NCBI RefSeq assembly: GCF_005222205.1
Contig: NZ_CP032346.1
Location: 62,001 to 126,000, forward strand
Length of the DNA stretch: 64,000 nt
DNA from: Azospirillum brasilense
Lineage (GTDB): Bacteria; Pseudomonadota; Alphaproteobacteria; Azospirillales; Azospirillaceae
Direction: 5' to 3'
Shown here: positions 36,693 through 44,686 of the stretch, piece by piece
How the letters are laid out: every line of letters starts with the position of its first letter
Numbering within the stretch: position 1 is the stretch's first letter
Translations under genes and position numbers: made by a program
The notes under the pieces: model-generated
Databases searched by the model: none
What the model was told of the DNA's origin: nothing
Seen by the model: only the letters and a program-made list of their open reading frames with translations

Positions 36693-36718
36693 CAAACGCT
36701 GTCCTTAATGGGGAAGAC

Positions 36719-37507
36719 TCAGTGGGTGAGGATCTGGCCGAGGAAGTTGCGGGTCCGCTCGGACTTCGGATTGGTGAAGAACTCGGCGGGGGTGGCCTGC
36801 TCGACGATCTCGCCGCGGTCCATGAAGATGACGCGGTCGGCGACCGACTTGGCGAAGCCCATCTCGTGCGTGACGCACAGCATGGTCATGCCGTCCTCGG
36901 CCAGCCCGATCATGGTGTCGAGAACCTCCTTGACCATCTCGGGGTCGAGCGCCGAGGTCGGCTCGTCGAACAGCATGACCTTGGGGTTCATGCACAGCGA
37001 CCGCGCGATGGCGACGCGCTGCTGCTGACCGCCGGAGAGCTGGCCCGGGTACTTGTCCGCCTGCTCCGGGATGCGCACGCGGGCCAGATACTTCATGGCG
37101 ATGTCGCGCGCCTCCTGCTTGGAGGTGCCGCGCACCCGCATGGGCGCCAGCATGCAGTTCTCGACCACGGTCAGGTGCGGGAACAGGTTGAACTGCTGGA
37201 ACACCATGCCGACGTCGCGCCGCACCTGATCGAGGTGGCGGTGGTGGGCGTCGATGGTGACGCCGTTGACGGTGATCGTGCCCTTCTGATGCTTCTCGAG
37301 CTGGTTGATGCAGCGGATCAGCGTGGACTTGCCGGAGCCCGAGGGGCCGCAGATGACGATCCGCTCGCCCTTGTGGACCTCCAGCTCGATGTTCTTCAGC
37401 ACATGGAAGCTGTCGTACCATTTCTGGACGCCGGCCATCCGGATGACGACCTCGCCGCTGACCGGCCGCGGCGCGGGGACGTCCGTGGTATCGTAAGCCG
37501 AGGCCAT
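36719..37507 (-). CDS. Polar amino acid-type ABC transporter ATP-binding protein, 262 aa
   Basis: GlnQ/AapP-type ATPase. Walker [23 protein letters not shown]-loop [16 protein letters not shown], signature [15 protein letters not shown], Walker [16 protein letters not shown] and switch VTHEMGFA are intact. The length fits the short ATPases of amino acid importers. ATG 37507 has GGAGGAG upstream; the frame is open further back through the palindromic repeat at 37529-37664, which I regard as non-coding. It works with the binding protein at 37674-38474 and two permeases. Confidence 0.94.
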   Translation of the reverse strand: MASAYDTTDVPAPRPVSGEVVIRMAGVQKWYDSFHVLKNIELEVHKGERIVICGPSGSGKSTLIRCINQLEKHQKGTITVNGVTIDAHHRHLDQVRRDVGMVFQQFNLFPHLTVVENCMLAPMRVRGTSKQEARDIAMKYLARVRIPEQADKYPGQLSGGQQQRVAIARSLCMNPKVMLFDEPTSALDPEMVKEVLDTMIGLAEDGMTMLCVTHEMGFAKSVADRVIFMDRGEIVEQATPAEFFTNPKSERTRNFLGQILTH

Positions 37508-37528
37508 GGGGGACTCCTCCAAAATTGG

Positions 37529-37664
37529 CCCTCTCCCGCCCCGGGAGAGGGAAGGGACCCATGCGAAGCGTGGGAAGGGTGAGGGTGCCGGCAAGACACA
37601 GCGCTCTCGGCTTTACCCTCACCCGCCCGCTTCGCGGGCACCCTCTCCCGGGGCGGGAGAGGGG
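37529..37664. repeat. GC-rich palindromic intergenic repeat (copy 3)
   Basis: A left stem CCCTCTCCCG/CGGGAGAGGG (37529-37551), a central inverted pair (GGGTGAGGGTG / TACCCTCACCC) and a right stem CCCTCTCCCG/GGGAGAGGG (37641-37664). It lies inside an operon between the binding protein and ATPase genes. It is built like the copy at 55795-56000. Confidence 0.8.
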
Positions 37665-37673
37665 ATCAAGAAC

Positions 37674-38474
37674 TTACGACTTGGTGAGCGGGGGCAGGTC
37701 GGTGCCCAGCCACTTCTTGTGGACCTCGTTCAGCTCGCCGTTCGCCTTCGCGGTCTCGATGAACTCGTTGACCCACTTCAGCAGGGCGTCCTGGCCCTTG
37801 CGCATGGCGATGCCCTGGACCTGACGGTTCAGCACGAACTTCATCTCGTAGTTGGCCTGCGGGGCCAGCTTCTTGATCTCCTTGGTGACCACGTTGCTGA
37901 GGCCCAGCGCGTCCACCTGACCGGACAGCATGGCCTGCACGGCGCTGGCGTCGTCGTCGAAGCGCATGATGCGCGCGTCCTTCGGGGCGACGGCGGTCAG
38001 GGCGTTGTCCTGGGTGCTGGCGCGGGCGACGCCGACGCGCTTGCCCGACAGCTCCGCGGCCTCCTTGATCTTGGTGTTGGCCGGGGCGACCAGACCGATC
38101 TCGATGGCGGCGTAGGGCTCGGAGAACTGCACCTGCTCGGCGCGGGCCGGGGTGATGCCCAGCGAGGCGACCAGCAGGTCGACCTTGTTGGTCAGCAGGT
38201 AGGGGATGCGGTTCGGGCCGGTGACCGGGACGATCTCCACCGGGACGCCCATGTGCTTGCCCAGCAGATTGGCGACGTCGGCGTCGTAGCCGTCCGGCTT
38301 GCCGTCGGCGGTGGTGATGCCGAAGGGCGGGAAGTCCACGAGCATGCCGATGGTCAGCTTGCCCTTCGACTTGATCTCGTCGACGGTCTGGGCGGCGGCG
38401 GGAGCGGCCAGGGCGACGGCTGCGGCCATCATGGCGCCGGCGACGGCGAGGCGGCGGGTGATCGACAGGCTCAT
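37674..38474 (-). CDS. Amino acid-type ABC transporter substrate-binding protein, 266 aa
   Basis: Periplasmic SBP_bac_3 protein. Signal peptide MSLSITRRLAVAGAMMAAAVALAAPAAAQ, then KSKGKLTIGMLVDFPPFGITTADGKPDGYDADVANLLGKHMGV, IPYLLTNKVDLLVASLGITPARAEQVQFSEPY and KRVGVARASTQDN. These are the usual ligand-site strands of polar amino acid binding proteins. GAGGAAA precedes the ATG. It is encoded after the two permeases and before the ATPase. Ligands of the family are amino acids and related acids; operon neighbours suggest a 2-hydroxy or 2-oxo acid or a precursor, as inference. Confidence 0.93.
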   Translation of the reverse strand: MSLSITRRLAVAGAMMAAAVALAAPAAAQTVDEIKSKGKLTIGMLVDFPPFGITTADGKPDGYDADVANLLGKHMGVPVEIVPVTGPNRIPYLLTNKVDLLVASLGITPARAEQVQFSEPYAAIEIGLVAPANTKIKEAAELSGKRVGVARASTQDNALTAVAPKDARIMRFDDDASAVQAMLSGQVDALGLSNVVTKEIKKLAPQANYEMKFVLNRQVQGIAMRKGQDALLKWVNEFIETAKANGELNEVHKKWLGTDLPPLTKS

Positions 38475-38509
38475 TGGGGGTTTCCTCACGGTTCTTATGA
38501 AAGGGGGTG

Positions 38510-39163
38510 TCAGCGGGTGGCCAGGGCGTAGCGCCGCTCCAGGCGGGCGCTGAGCAGCGACAGCGGCCAGCACATCAGGAAGTAGAGCACCGCCACGATC
38601 CCGAACACCAGGAAGGGCTGGAAGGTGGCGTTGTTGACGATCTGCCCGGCGCGGGTCAGCTCGGTGAAGCCGATGATGGCGGCCAGCGACGTGCTCTTGA
38701 TGAGTTGCACGAGGAAGCCCACCGTCGGCGGCACCGCGACCTTCACCGCCTGCGGCAGGATCACGTAGCGCATCAGCCCCGGATAGCGCAGGCCGAGCGC
38801 CGAGGCGGCCTCCCACTGGCCGCGCGGCACCGCCTGGATGCAGCCGCGCCAGATCTCGCCGAGGAAGGCGCTGGCGTTCAGCGTCAGGCCCAGCGCGGCG
38901 GCGGCCCAGGGGTTGAGGTCGAGCCCCATCACCGTGGCGCCGAAGAAGACCAGGAAGAGCTGCATCAGCAGCGGCGTGCCCTGGAACAGCTGGATGTAGC
39001 CGGTGGCGGCCAGCCGCACCGCCTTGATGTCCGATGTGCGGGCCAGCGCGATGACCAGCCCGACCGTGGCCCCGCCGACGAAGGCGATGGCCGACAGCGC
39101 CAGCGTCCACTGCACGGCGCTGAGAAGGAAGAGGAACTCGTTGTAACTGAAGGCGCGGATCAT
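38510..39163 (-). CDS. Amino acid-type ABC transporter permease, 217 aa
   Basis: HisM/GlnP-type permease: LLSAVQWTLALSAIAFVGGATVGLVIALAR, LFQGTPLLMQLFLVFFG and the docking loop EAASALGLRYPGLMRYVILPQAVKVAVPPTVGFLVQLIKSTSL. GGGAGGG before ATG 39163 overlaps the stop of the upstream permease. It forms a membrane pair with the protein at 39178-39852. Confidence 0.94.
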   Translation of the reverse strand: MIRAFSYNEFLFLLSAVQWTLALSAIAFVGGATVGLVIALARTSDIKAVRLAATGYIQLFQGTPLLMQLFLVFFGATVMGLDLNPWAAAALGLTLNASAFLGEIWRGCIQAVPRGQWEAASALGLRYPGLMRYVILPQAVKVAVPPTVGFLVQLIKSTSLAAIIGFTELTRAGQIVNNATFQPFLVFGIVAVLYFLMCWPLSLLSARLERRYALATR

Positions 39164-39177
39164 GGCTCGGCCCTCCC

Positions 39178-39852
39178 TCAGCGCCGGTCGGTGTCGTAGG
39201 CGAAGGCCAGCTTGTAGATGCCGGCGAACAGCGCGGAGAACATCATCGCCAGCGCCAGATAGATGCCGGTGACCACGATGTAGATCTCGAAGCTGCGGAA
39301 GGTCTGCGACTGGATGTTGTTGGCGACCGAGGTCAGCTCGTCCGCCGAGATCGCCGAGACCACGCTGGAGCTGAGCATCAGCAGGATGAACTGGCTGGTC
39401 AGCGCGGGGTAGACGGTGCGCAGCGCCGGCTTGATGACGATGTAGCGGAAGACCTGCAACGGCTTCAGCCCCAGCGCCAGCCCGGCCTCGATCTGGCCTT
39501 TTTGGATCGATTCGATGCCGGCCCGGATGATCTCGGTCGCGTAGGCGCCGACATTGACCACCATGGCGATCAGCGCGGCGAGGTCGGGCGACAGGCGGAT
39601 GCCCATGGTCGGCAGGCCGAAGAAGATCAGGAAGATCTGCACCAGGAAGGGCGTGTTGCGCACCACCTCGATGTAGGCGTTGATCACCCAGCGAATGGGC
39701 TTCGGCCCGGACGTCTTGCCGAGCGCGCAGAGGATGGCGACGATCAGGCCGAGAATCATGGCCCCGATCGACAACTGAACGGTCAGCCAAGCGCCCTGGA
39801 GCAGGTAGTCCCAGGAATCGACGACCGCCTTGAAATCGAAGGTGTAGTTCAC
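39178..39852 (-). CDS. Amino acid-type ABC transporter permease, 224 aa
   Basis: First gene of the importer operon. GTG at 39852 (NYTFDFKAVVDSWDYLLQGAWLTVQLSIGAMILGLIVAIL) has GGAGGGAAA seven bases upstream and no good ATG alternative. EVVRNTPFLVQIFLIFFGLPTMG and the docking loop EAGLALGLKPLQVFRYIVIKPALRTVYPALTSQFILLMLSSSVVSAIS are typical. The upstream gap holds the palindrome at 40004-40021. Confidence 0.93.
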   Translation of the reverse strand: MNYTFDFKAVVDSWDYLLQGAWLTVQLSIGAMILGLIVAILCALGKTSGPKPIRWVINAYIEVVRNTPFLVQIFLIFFGLPTMGIRLSPDLAALIAMVVNVGAYATEIIRAGIESIQKGQIEAGLALGLKPLQVFRYIVIKPALRTVYPALTSQFILLMLSSSVVSAISADELTSVANNIQSQTFRSFEIYIVVTGIYLALAMMFSALFAGIYKLAFAYDTDRR

Positions 39853-40003
39853 GGGCTTTCCCTCCGCATCCGGACCGGGGCGCTGCGCGCGTCCGGTGAA
39901 CGGTCCCTTGTGCGGGATTCTCGTTGTCGGCCTCTCGTCCTCCGGCGGGCCGTGGCGGTGCCTCCCTGGCGATGCCTCCGGCGCCGGATGTTGGGGCGAG
40001 CCT

Positions 40004-40021
40004 ATTTGGATCGATCCAAAT
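40004..40021. promoter_or_regulatory. 18-bp perfect palindrome, probable LacI-type operator
   Basis: ATTTGGATCGATCCAAAT has the central CG and symmetric half-sites usual for LacI-family operators. It lies 152 bases upstream of the importer operon that encodes a LacI regulator, so it is the likely site for that protein. Confidence 0.7.
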
Positions 40022-40215
40022 GCGCAAGACGGAAAACGCAGCGCTGCGAAAATTAATTCGTGTAACCAACAATCATGCCGCGAATTCCCCGTGGTGATAT
40101 GAAACCGCGATGGTGTGTCCACGAACGGACGCTTGCGCCGCGCCGCGTCTTGACGATGATCAAGGTGGAAGAGAACCGCGCACCGGACTATCCGGGGTGA
40201 TATGACGCGGTGCCG

Positions 40216-40241
40216 CTCCCTGGGGGCGGCCCCCAAGGGAG
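40216..40241 (+). promoter_or_regulatory. Hairpin covering part of the moeA ribosome-binding site
   Basis: CTCCCT-GGGGG (40216-40226), loop CGG, CCCCC (40230-40234), one extra A, then AGGGAG (40236-40241). The right arm is part of the Shine-Dalgarno run GGGAGAAGGA (40237-40246) before ATG 40254, so folding would limit moeA translation. Confidence 0.5.
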
Positions 40242-40253
40242 AAGGATTGTCGC

Positions 40254-41504
40254 ATGGACTGCTTCGCCGGCCCCGGCCCCGCCGCCCCCATTCCGCTGGA
40301 CGAGGCGCTGGCCCGCGTGCAGCGGACCTACGGCGCGGTGACGGAGCCCGAGGAGGTGCCGCTGCGCGCGGCGCTCGGCCGCATCCTGGCGGAACCGGTG
40401 ACGGCGACGGTGAACGTGCCGCCGGTCGCCGTCTCGGCGATGGACGGCTGGGGATTCGGCACGGCGGACGGTGCCGGGACGGGTGAAGCCCGGCGGCTGG
40501 CCGTGGTGGGGCGTGTGCCCGCCGGCTCCGTCTTCCCCGGTGTGGTCGGGCCGGGCGAGGCGGTGCGCATCTTCACGGGCGCGCCGATTCCGGTGGGTGT
40601 GGACACCGTGGCCATGCAGGAGGACTGCCGGGCGGAAGACGGTGCGGTGCTGGTGCCGGCTACCCTTGAGCGCGGCGCCAACATCCGCGACGCCGGGGAG
40701 GACATGACGGCGGGGTCCGTCGTGCTGACCCCCGGCCTGCGGCTGCGCGCCCAGGAGATCGGCTTGGCCGCCGCGGTCGGGCGGTCGAGCCTGTCGGTGC
40801 GCCAGCGCCTGCGCGTCGTCCTGTTCTCCACCGGCGACGAACTGCGCGAGCCGGGGACGGACAAGCCGGAGGGCACCATCTACGACGCCAACCGCTACAC
40901 GCTGGCCGCCCAGCTCGACGCGCTGGGGGCGGATGTGCGCGACCTCGGCATCCTGCCGGACAAGCCGGACGTGACCCGCGCCGCCCTGGCCGACGCCGCG
41001 GCGACCGCCGACCTCGTCGTCACCTCCGGCGGCGCCTCGGTGGGCGAGGAGGACCATGTGAAGAGGGTGGTCGGCGAGCTTGGCTCCGTCGACCTGTGGA
41101 AGCTCGCGCTGAAGCCGGGCAAGCCGCTGGCGCTTGGGCGCATCGGCACCACGCCGTTCCTCGGCCTGCCCGGCAACCCGGTCTCGGCCATGGTGACCTT
41201 CATGCTGGTGGGCCGTCCGCTGGTGCTGCGCCTGTCGGGGGCGGAGAGCGCGCCGACCCCGCGCTGCCTCGTCGTCGCCGGCTTCGAGTTCAGGAAGAAG
41301 CCGGGGCGGCGGGAGTTCCTGCGCGCCCGTCTGGCGACCGGACCCGATGGCCGCCCGGTTGCCCACAAGTTCCCCAGCGACAGCTCCGGTGTCCTGACCT
41401 CGATGGTCGAGGCCGACGGGCTGGTCGATATGCCGGCGGACGCCACCACGATCCGCGAGGGGGACATGGTGGAGTTCCTGCCCTTCACCGGCCTGTTCGC
41501 CTGA
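40254..41504 (+). CDS. moeA: Molybdopterin molybdotransferase, 416 aa
   Basis: Inserts molybdate into adenylylated molybdopterin in Moco synthesis. MoeA marks: PIPLDEALARV at the start, VSAMDGWGF (the usual SAMDGYA), RIFTGAPIPVGVDTVAMQEDC, GANIRDAGEDMTAGSVVLTPG, RVVLFSTGDELREPG, IYDANRYTLAAQL, VVTSGGASVGEEDHVK, WKLALKPGKPLALG and FLGLPGNPVSAMVTF. All four subdomains are present at normal length. SD GGGAGAAGGA is partly in a hairpin. It is convergent with a gene pair that includes a DUF2478-DUF364 fusion, and the window ends in a Moco enzyme gene. Confidence 0.96.
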   Translation: MDCFAGPGPAAPIPLDEALARVQRTYGAVTEPEEVPLRAALGRILAEPVTATVNVPPVAVSAMDGWGFGTADGAGTGEARRLAVVGRVPAGSVFPGVVGPGEAVRIFTGAPIPVGVDTVAMQEDCRAEDGAVLVPATLERGANIRDAGEDMTAGSVVLTPGLRLRAQEIGLAAAVGRSSLSVRQRLRVVLFSTGDELREPGTDKPEGTIYDANRYTLAAQLDALGADVRDLGILPDKPDVTRAALADAAATADLVVTSGGASVGEEDHVKRVVGELGSVDLWKLALKPGKPLALGRIGTTPFLGLPGNPVSAMVTFMLVGRPLVLRLSGAESAPTPRCLVVAGFEFRKKPGRREFLRARLATGPDGRPVAHKFPSDSSGVLTSMVEADGLVDMPADATTIREGDMVEFLPFTGLFA

Positions 41505-41516
41505 GCGCCGGACGAT

Positions 41517-41590
41517 CCCTCTCCCGGCCCTCTCCCGGCCCTCTCCCGGCCCTCTCCCGGCCCTCTCCCGGGGGACGGGAGAGGGGGAGA
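41517..41590. repeat. Five tandem 11-bp repeats plus an inverted arm
   Basis: CCCTCTCCCGG is repeated exactly five times (41517-41571) and then faced by GACGGGAGAGGG. The unit is the stem arm of the intergenic palindromic repeat family seen at 37529 and 55795. It lies between convergent moeA and the DUF1244 gene and could act as a two-way terminator. Confidence 0.85.
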
Positions 41591-41594
41591 GCCC

Positions 41595-41921
41595 TTACTT
41601 CTTGGGCATGTGGCCGCTGATCTCGGCGTGCAGGGGCTTGGTGTCCTCGAAGGTCTTCTGCTGCTCCGGGGTCGCTTCCTTCTGGTGCTTCGCCTTCCAT
41701 TCCGAATAGGGCATGCCATAGACGGCGATGCGGGCCTCCTCGTCGGTCAGCGGCACGTTCCGCTCCTTGGCCGCGGCGGCGTACCATTTGGACAGGCAGT
41801 TGCGGCAGAAGCCGGCCAGATTCATCAGGTCGATGTTCTGCACGTCGGTGCGCTTCTGGAGATGCGCGACCAGACCGCGGAACGCGGCGGCTTCCAACTC
41901 GGTGCGGGTCTTCTCGTCCAT
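41595..41921 (-). CDS. DUF1244-family protein, 108 aa
   Basis: Small cytoplasmic protein with the DUF1244 core: a helical start (AAAFRGLVAHLQKRTDVQNIDLMNLAGF), the conserved CRNCLSKWYAAAAKE motif (two Cys at about 40 and 43), then LTDEEARIAVYGMPYSEWKAKHQKEATPEQQKTFEDT. The family is widespread in proteobacteria with solved structures but no assigned function. AGAGGGAT precedes the ATG. It begins 11 bases after the DUF2478-DUF364 gene on the same strand, so the two are probably co-transcribed. Confidence 0.9.
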   Translation of the reverse strand: MDEKTRTELEAAAFRGLVAHLQKRTDVQNIDLMNLAGFCRNCLSKWYAAAAKERNVPLTDEEARIAVYGMPYSEWKAKHQKEATPEQQKTFEDTKPLHAEISGHMPKK

Positions 41922-41932
41922 TCCAATCCCTC

Positions 41933-43171
41933 TCAGTTCTGTTCGTTGTGCAGCGTGACGAAGCGGCCATGGCGGTGGAAGCTCTGCGACGAACCGCCGG
42001 CCAGGATCGCCTCGGCCACGGCGTCGCGGTCCTCCACCACGAAGCCGGCCAGCGCGGCGATGCCGTAGCGGAACAGCCGCGGACTCAGCGGCGTCCCCGG
42101 CCCGATCAGGGCGACGCGGGTTCCCTGCGCCACCGACAGCAGACGGGGCAGGCTGCGGTTGGTCAGGGTGGAGGCGGTGATCGCCGCCCCCTCCGCGCCC
42201 GGCAGCAGCCACTCCCCGGCGGCTTCCGGATACTCCCCGTCGCTGGGGTTCATTTCGACCACATGGGCGTTGGGCAGGCGCCGGGCAATCTGCGGGAAGG
42301 ACCCGAAGACGACGACGCGCCCCTCCATCCCGGCGAACAGGTCCAGCCCGTTGGCCGAGGAGCCGGTCAGGTCCGGACGGTTGTAGTGGGCGTTCAGCGC
42401 GGCCATGCCGACCGCGGCCTCCTGCGGGTCCCAGGAGCGGGCGGCGTGGGCGGCCAGCCCGGCGAGGCCGACGCCGACCCAGCGCGCCGGATCGGGCGGC
42501 GGCGCCGACTGCGGGCGGGCGGCCAGCCCGATGCCGGGCCCCCGGGCGCCGTCCGTCTCCACCATGATCCATTTGGCGCCGATGGTGATGGCGCGGACCT
42601 CGGCGTCCTCCACCCCGTGCAGCAGGTCGTCGTAGAGCCGGTGCGCCCCCCACCAGCGCCACAGCGCGTCCTCGTCCGGCGAGATCAGCGCGCTAAAGCC
42701 GCCGGTGAAGCTCTGCCACTCGTTGAGGAAGCGGCTGCCGACGCTGGTCAGCACCGGGATGCCCTCGGCGATGCCGGCCAGCAGCTCGTCCGCCAGCCCC
42801 TCACCGTGCGCCTCCAGGCCGGCGAACTTGTTGACCACCAGCAGGTCGGCGCGCTCCGCGATGGCGCGGCGCAGCGCCTGGCTGGCCTCGGCCACCCCCT
42901 GGGGGTCGACGCGGCAGGACTGCGACTGGCGGCCCAGATGCTGGGAGATGTCGTAGGCCTGGCCGGTGGCGACGTCCACCAGCTCCATCAGGTCGGCGCA
43001 GTCGCCGGGCGCGCCGGTGTTGCGCTGGATCACGCCCCCGACGCGGAAGCCGCGCCGCTGCAATTCCATCACGAAGCGGTCGATCATGGCGTCCACGGCG
43101 GCGGAGCCGGGGCCATGGACCACCGCGCCGGGACGCAGCGGGGGCGGAACCGCAGGGCGCAGGGTCGGCAT
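41933..43171 (-). CDS. DUF2478-DUF364 fusion protein, 412 aa
   Basis: Two modules are visible. Residues about 15-155 match DUF2478, a P-loop-like domain found in molybdenum and nitrogen-fixation contexts: FRVGGVIQRNTG, CADLMELVDVATGQAYDISQHLGRQSQSCRVDPQGVAEAS and ADLLVVNKFAGLEAHGEGLADELLAGIAEGIPVLTSV. Residues about 165-405 match DUF4213/DUF364, a proposed heavy-metal chelation domain: GMAALNAHYN, VVVFGSFPQIARRL, VVEMNPSDGEYPEAAGEWLLPGAEGAAITASTLTNRSLPRLL and ALIGPGTPLSPRLFRYGI. ATG 43171 has AAGGAG ten bases upstream. Being convergent to moeA, it may take part in molybdenum handling; that is inference. Confidence 0.82.
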   Translation of the reverse strand: MPTLRPAVPPPLRPGAVVHGPGSAAVDAMIDRFVMELQRRGFRVGGVIQRNTGAPGDCADLMELVDVATGQAYDISQHLGRQSQSCRVDPQGVAEASQALRRAIAERADLLVVNKFAGLEAHGEGLADELLAGIAEGIPVLTSVGSRFLNEWQSFTGGFSALISPDEDALWRWWGAHRLYDDLLHGVEDAEVRAITIGAKWIMVETDGARGPGIGLAARPQSAPPPDPARWVGVGLAGLAAHAARSWDPQEAAVGMAALNAHYNRPDLTGSSANGLDLFAGMEGRVVVFGSFPQIARRLPNAHVVEMNPSDGEYPEAAGEWLLPGAEGAAITASTLTNRSLPRLLSVAQGTRVALIGPGTPLSPRLFRYGIAALAGFVVEDRDAVAEAILAGGSSQSFHRHGRFVTLHNEQN

Positions 43172-43219
43172 GGGGCGGGCTCCTTCAGGGATGGACGACG
43201 GCCAGGGCAAGAACGGGCA

Positions 43220-43456
43220 TCACGCGGCGGAGGCGCCGCGGCGGATGTGGTACACGAACACCTCGCCGCGCGTCTCGTGCGCCAGCAGCACATTGTCGGT
43301 CGTGTTGCAGAAATGCTTGAAGTCGATGATCGACGCCGGGTCGGTGGCGTAGACGATCACCTCCTCCCCCTCGGCCATCTTGTCCAGCAGGGCGCGCGTC
43401 CGCAGGATGGGCAGCGGGCAATGCAGCCCCTTCACGTCGAGTTCCTTGGCCGACAC
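43220..43456 (-). CDS. TusA-family sulfur carrier, 78 aa
   Basis: SirA/TusA/YeeD fold: DVKGLHCPLPILRTRALLDKMAEGEEVIVYATDPASIIDFKHFCNTTDNVLL, with the CPxP cysteine at residue 13. Such proteins pass persulfide sulfur to tRNA thiolation, Moco synthesis or sulfur oxidation systems. It starts with GTG at 43456, with AAGAGG upstream, and lies 48 bases before the DUF2478-DUF364 gene on the same strand. With moeA nearby a Moco link is possible, but TusA paralogues are common. Confidence 0.92.
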   Translation of the reverse strand: MSAKELDVKGLHCPLPILRTRALLDKMAEGEEVIVYATDPASIIDFKHFCNTTDNVLLAHETRGEVFVYHIRRGASAA

Positions 43457-43645
43457 GGACGTAACCTCTTCTTCTGCATGGGCACCGGACGCCGCGACTG
43501 TAGCGGGTTCGCGCCGCCGTCTCCACCGTTCCCATAGATTCGGCGTTCCGGACAGTTTGGCGGTCCGGAGGCCCAGGGCACCTTTGCCGGGCTGGGATGT
43601 TAGCCAGGGAAGCGGATTCGAACGAACAATGCGGGAGCAACGCTT

Positions 43646-44686
43646 ATGGCCGGTCGGCATTTCGACAAGGTGGTGGTCATCACCGGGGCGTCCAGCGGGA
43701 TCGGGCGGGCGACCGCCCTGGAGTTCGCGCGCCACGGCGCCGCGGTGGTCCTGGCGGCGCGGCGCCATGCCGCTTTGCACGAGGTCGCGGAGGACTGCAT
43801 CGAGGCCGGGGGGCGGGCGATGGTCGTGCCCACCGATGTGCGCGACCAGGAGCAGATGAACCGGCTGGCCGAGCGCGCCATCGAGGTGTTCGGCGGGATC
43901 GACGTCTGGGTGAACAACGCCGGCGTCATCGCCTTCGGGCGCTTCGAGGAGACTCCGCAGGACGTGTTCGAGGAGGTGATGCGCACCAACTTCTTCGGCA
44001 CCGCCAACGGCTGCCGCGCCGTGCTGCCGCATTTCCTGGAGCGCGGGGAGGGCACGGTCATCAACGTCGCCTCGCTGGCCTCGATCATCGGGCAGCGCTA
44101 CGCCGCCGCCTACGCCGCCAGCAAGTTCGCGGTGCGCGGCTTCTCCGAGACGCTGCGGCAGGAGCTGGTGGAGGATCCCGGCATCCAGGTCTGCACCGTG
44201 CTGCCCGGCCCCATCGACACGCCGCTGTGGCAGCACGGCGCGAACTACACCGGCCGTGCCGTCAAGGCGATGAATCCGCTGCGCCCGCCGGAAGAGGTGG
44301 CCGACGCCATCCTGCGCTTGGCCGAAAACCCCAAGCCGGAGCTGTTCGTCGGCGCCGCGGGACGCTCCGCCGCCCTGCCGCACGCGGTGGCGCCGGCGCT
44401 GGCCGACCGGATGCTGGCCCACCGGATGGACCGCGACATGTTCGACAACCGCCCGGCCCGCGACACCTCCGGCGGCGTTTTGGAGGCCATGCCGGATTAC
44501 CGGGAGGCGAGCGGCGGCTGGATGGAACGCGCCGCCGCGCAGGCGCCGCAGGAGCGAGGCGGCGGACGCCGCGCCTTGTGCTGGACCAACGTCGCGCTGT
44601 TTTTGCTGCCCATCGGCCTGATGAGCCGTTTGCCCGCCCATGTCTGGGAGCGGCGGGCGTGGGAGAGCGCCAGGGTCAGGCCGTGA
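43646..44686 (+). CDS. Short-chain dehydrogenase/reductase with C-terminal extension, 346 aa
   Basis: Classical SDR: VVVITGASSGIGRATALEFARHG cofactor site, NNAGVIAFGRFEE, INVASLASIIGQRYAAAYAASKFAVRGF with Ser, Tyr and Lys of the active site, and VLPGPIDTPLW. The normal fold ends near residue 250. About 95 extra residues follow, ending in a hydrophobic segment (LCWTNVALFLLPIGLM) that may tether it to the membrane. The last 11 bases overlap the convergent TauE gene. Substrate unknown. Confidence 0.92.
   Translation: MAGRHFDKVVVITGASSGIGRATALEFARHGAAVVLAARRHAALHEVAEDCIEAGGRAMVVPTDVRDQEQMNRLAERAIEVFGGIDVWVNNAGVIAFGRFEETPQDVFEEVMRTNFFGTANGCRAVLPHFLERGEGTVINVASLASIIGQRYAAAYAASKFAVRGFSETLRQELVEDPGIQVCTVLPGPIDTPLWQHGANYTGRAVKAMNPLRPPEEVADAILRLAENPKPELFVGAAGRSAALPHAVAPALADRMLAHRMDRDMFDNRPARDTSGGVLEAMPDYREASGGWMERAAAQAPQERGGGRRALCWTNVALFLLPIGLMSRLPAHVWERRAWESARVRP

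Larger units (their letters stand above)
39853..40253. other. 401-bp divergent intergenic region
   Basis: It contains promoters for the importer operon (left) and moeA (right). Visible structures are the 18-bp palindrome at 40004-40021, an AT-richer stretch at 40040-40100 (AAAATTAATTCGTGTAACC) and the hairpin at 40216-40241 over the moeA ribosome site. No gene is evident. Confidence 0.6.

Noticed and set aside
37508..37594. Longer N-terminus for the amino acid ABC ATPase
   Set aside because: It would translate the intergenic palindrome. ATG 37507 has a strong ribosome site.
40022..40253. Molybdenum cofactor riboswitch before moeA
   Set aside because: Only one simple hairpin is seen, not the multi-stem conserved structure of that riboswitch.
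41517..41571. CRISPR array
   Set aside because: The repeats are 11 bp, directly adjacent and without spacers; they match a palindromic repeat arm.
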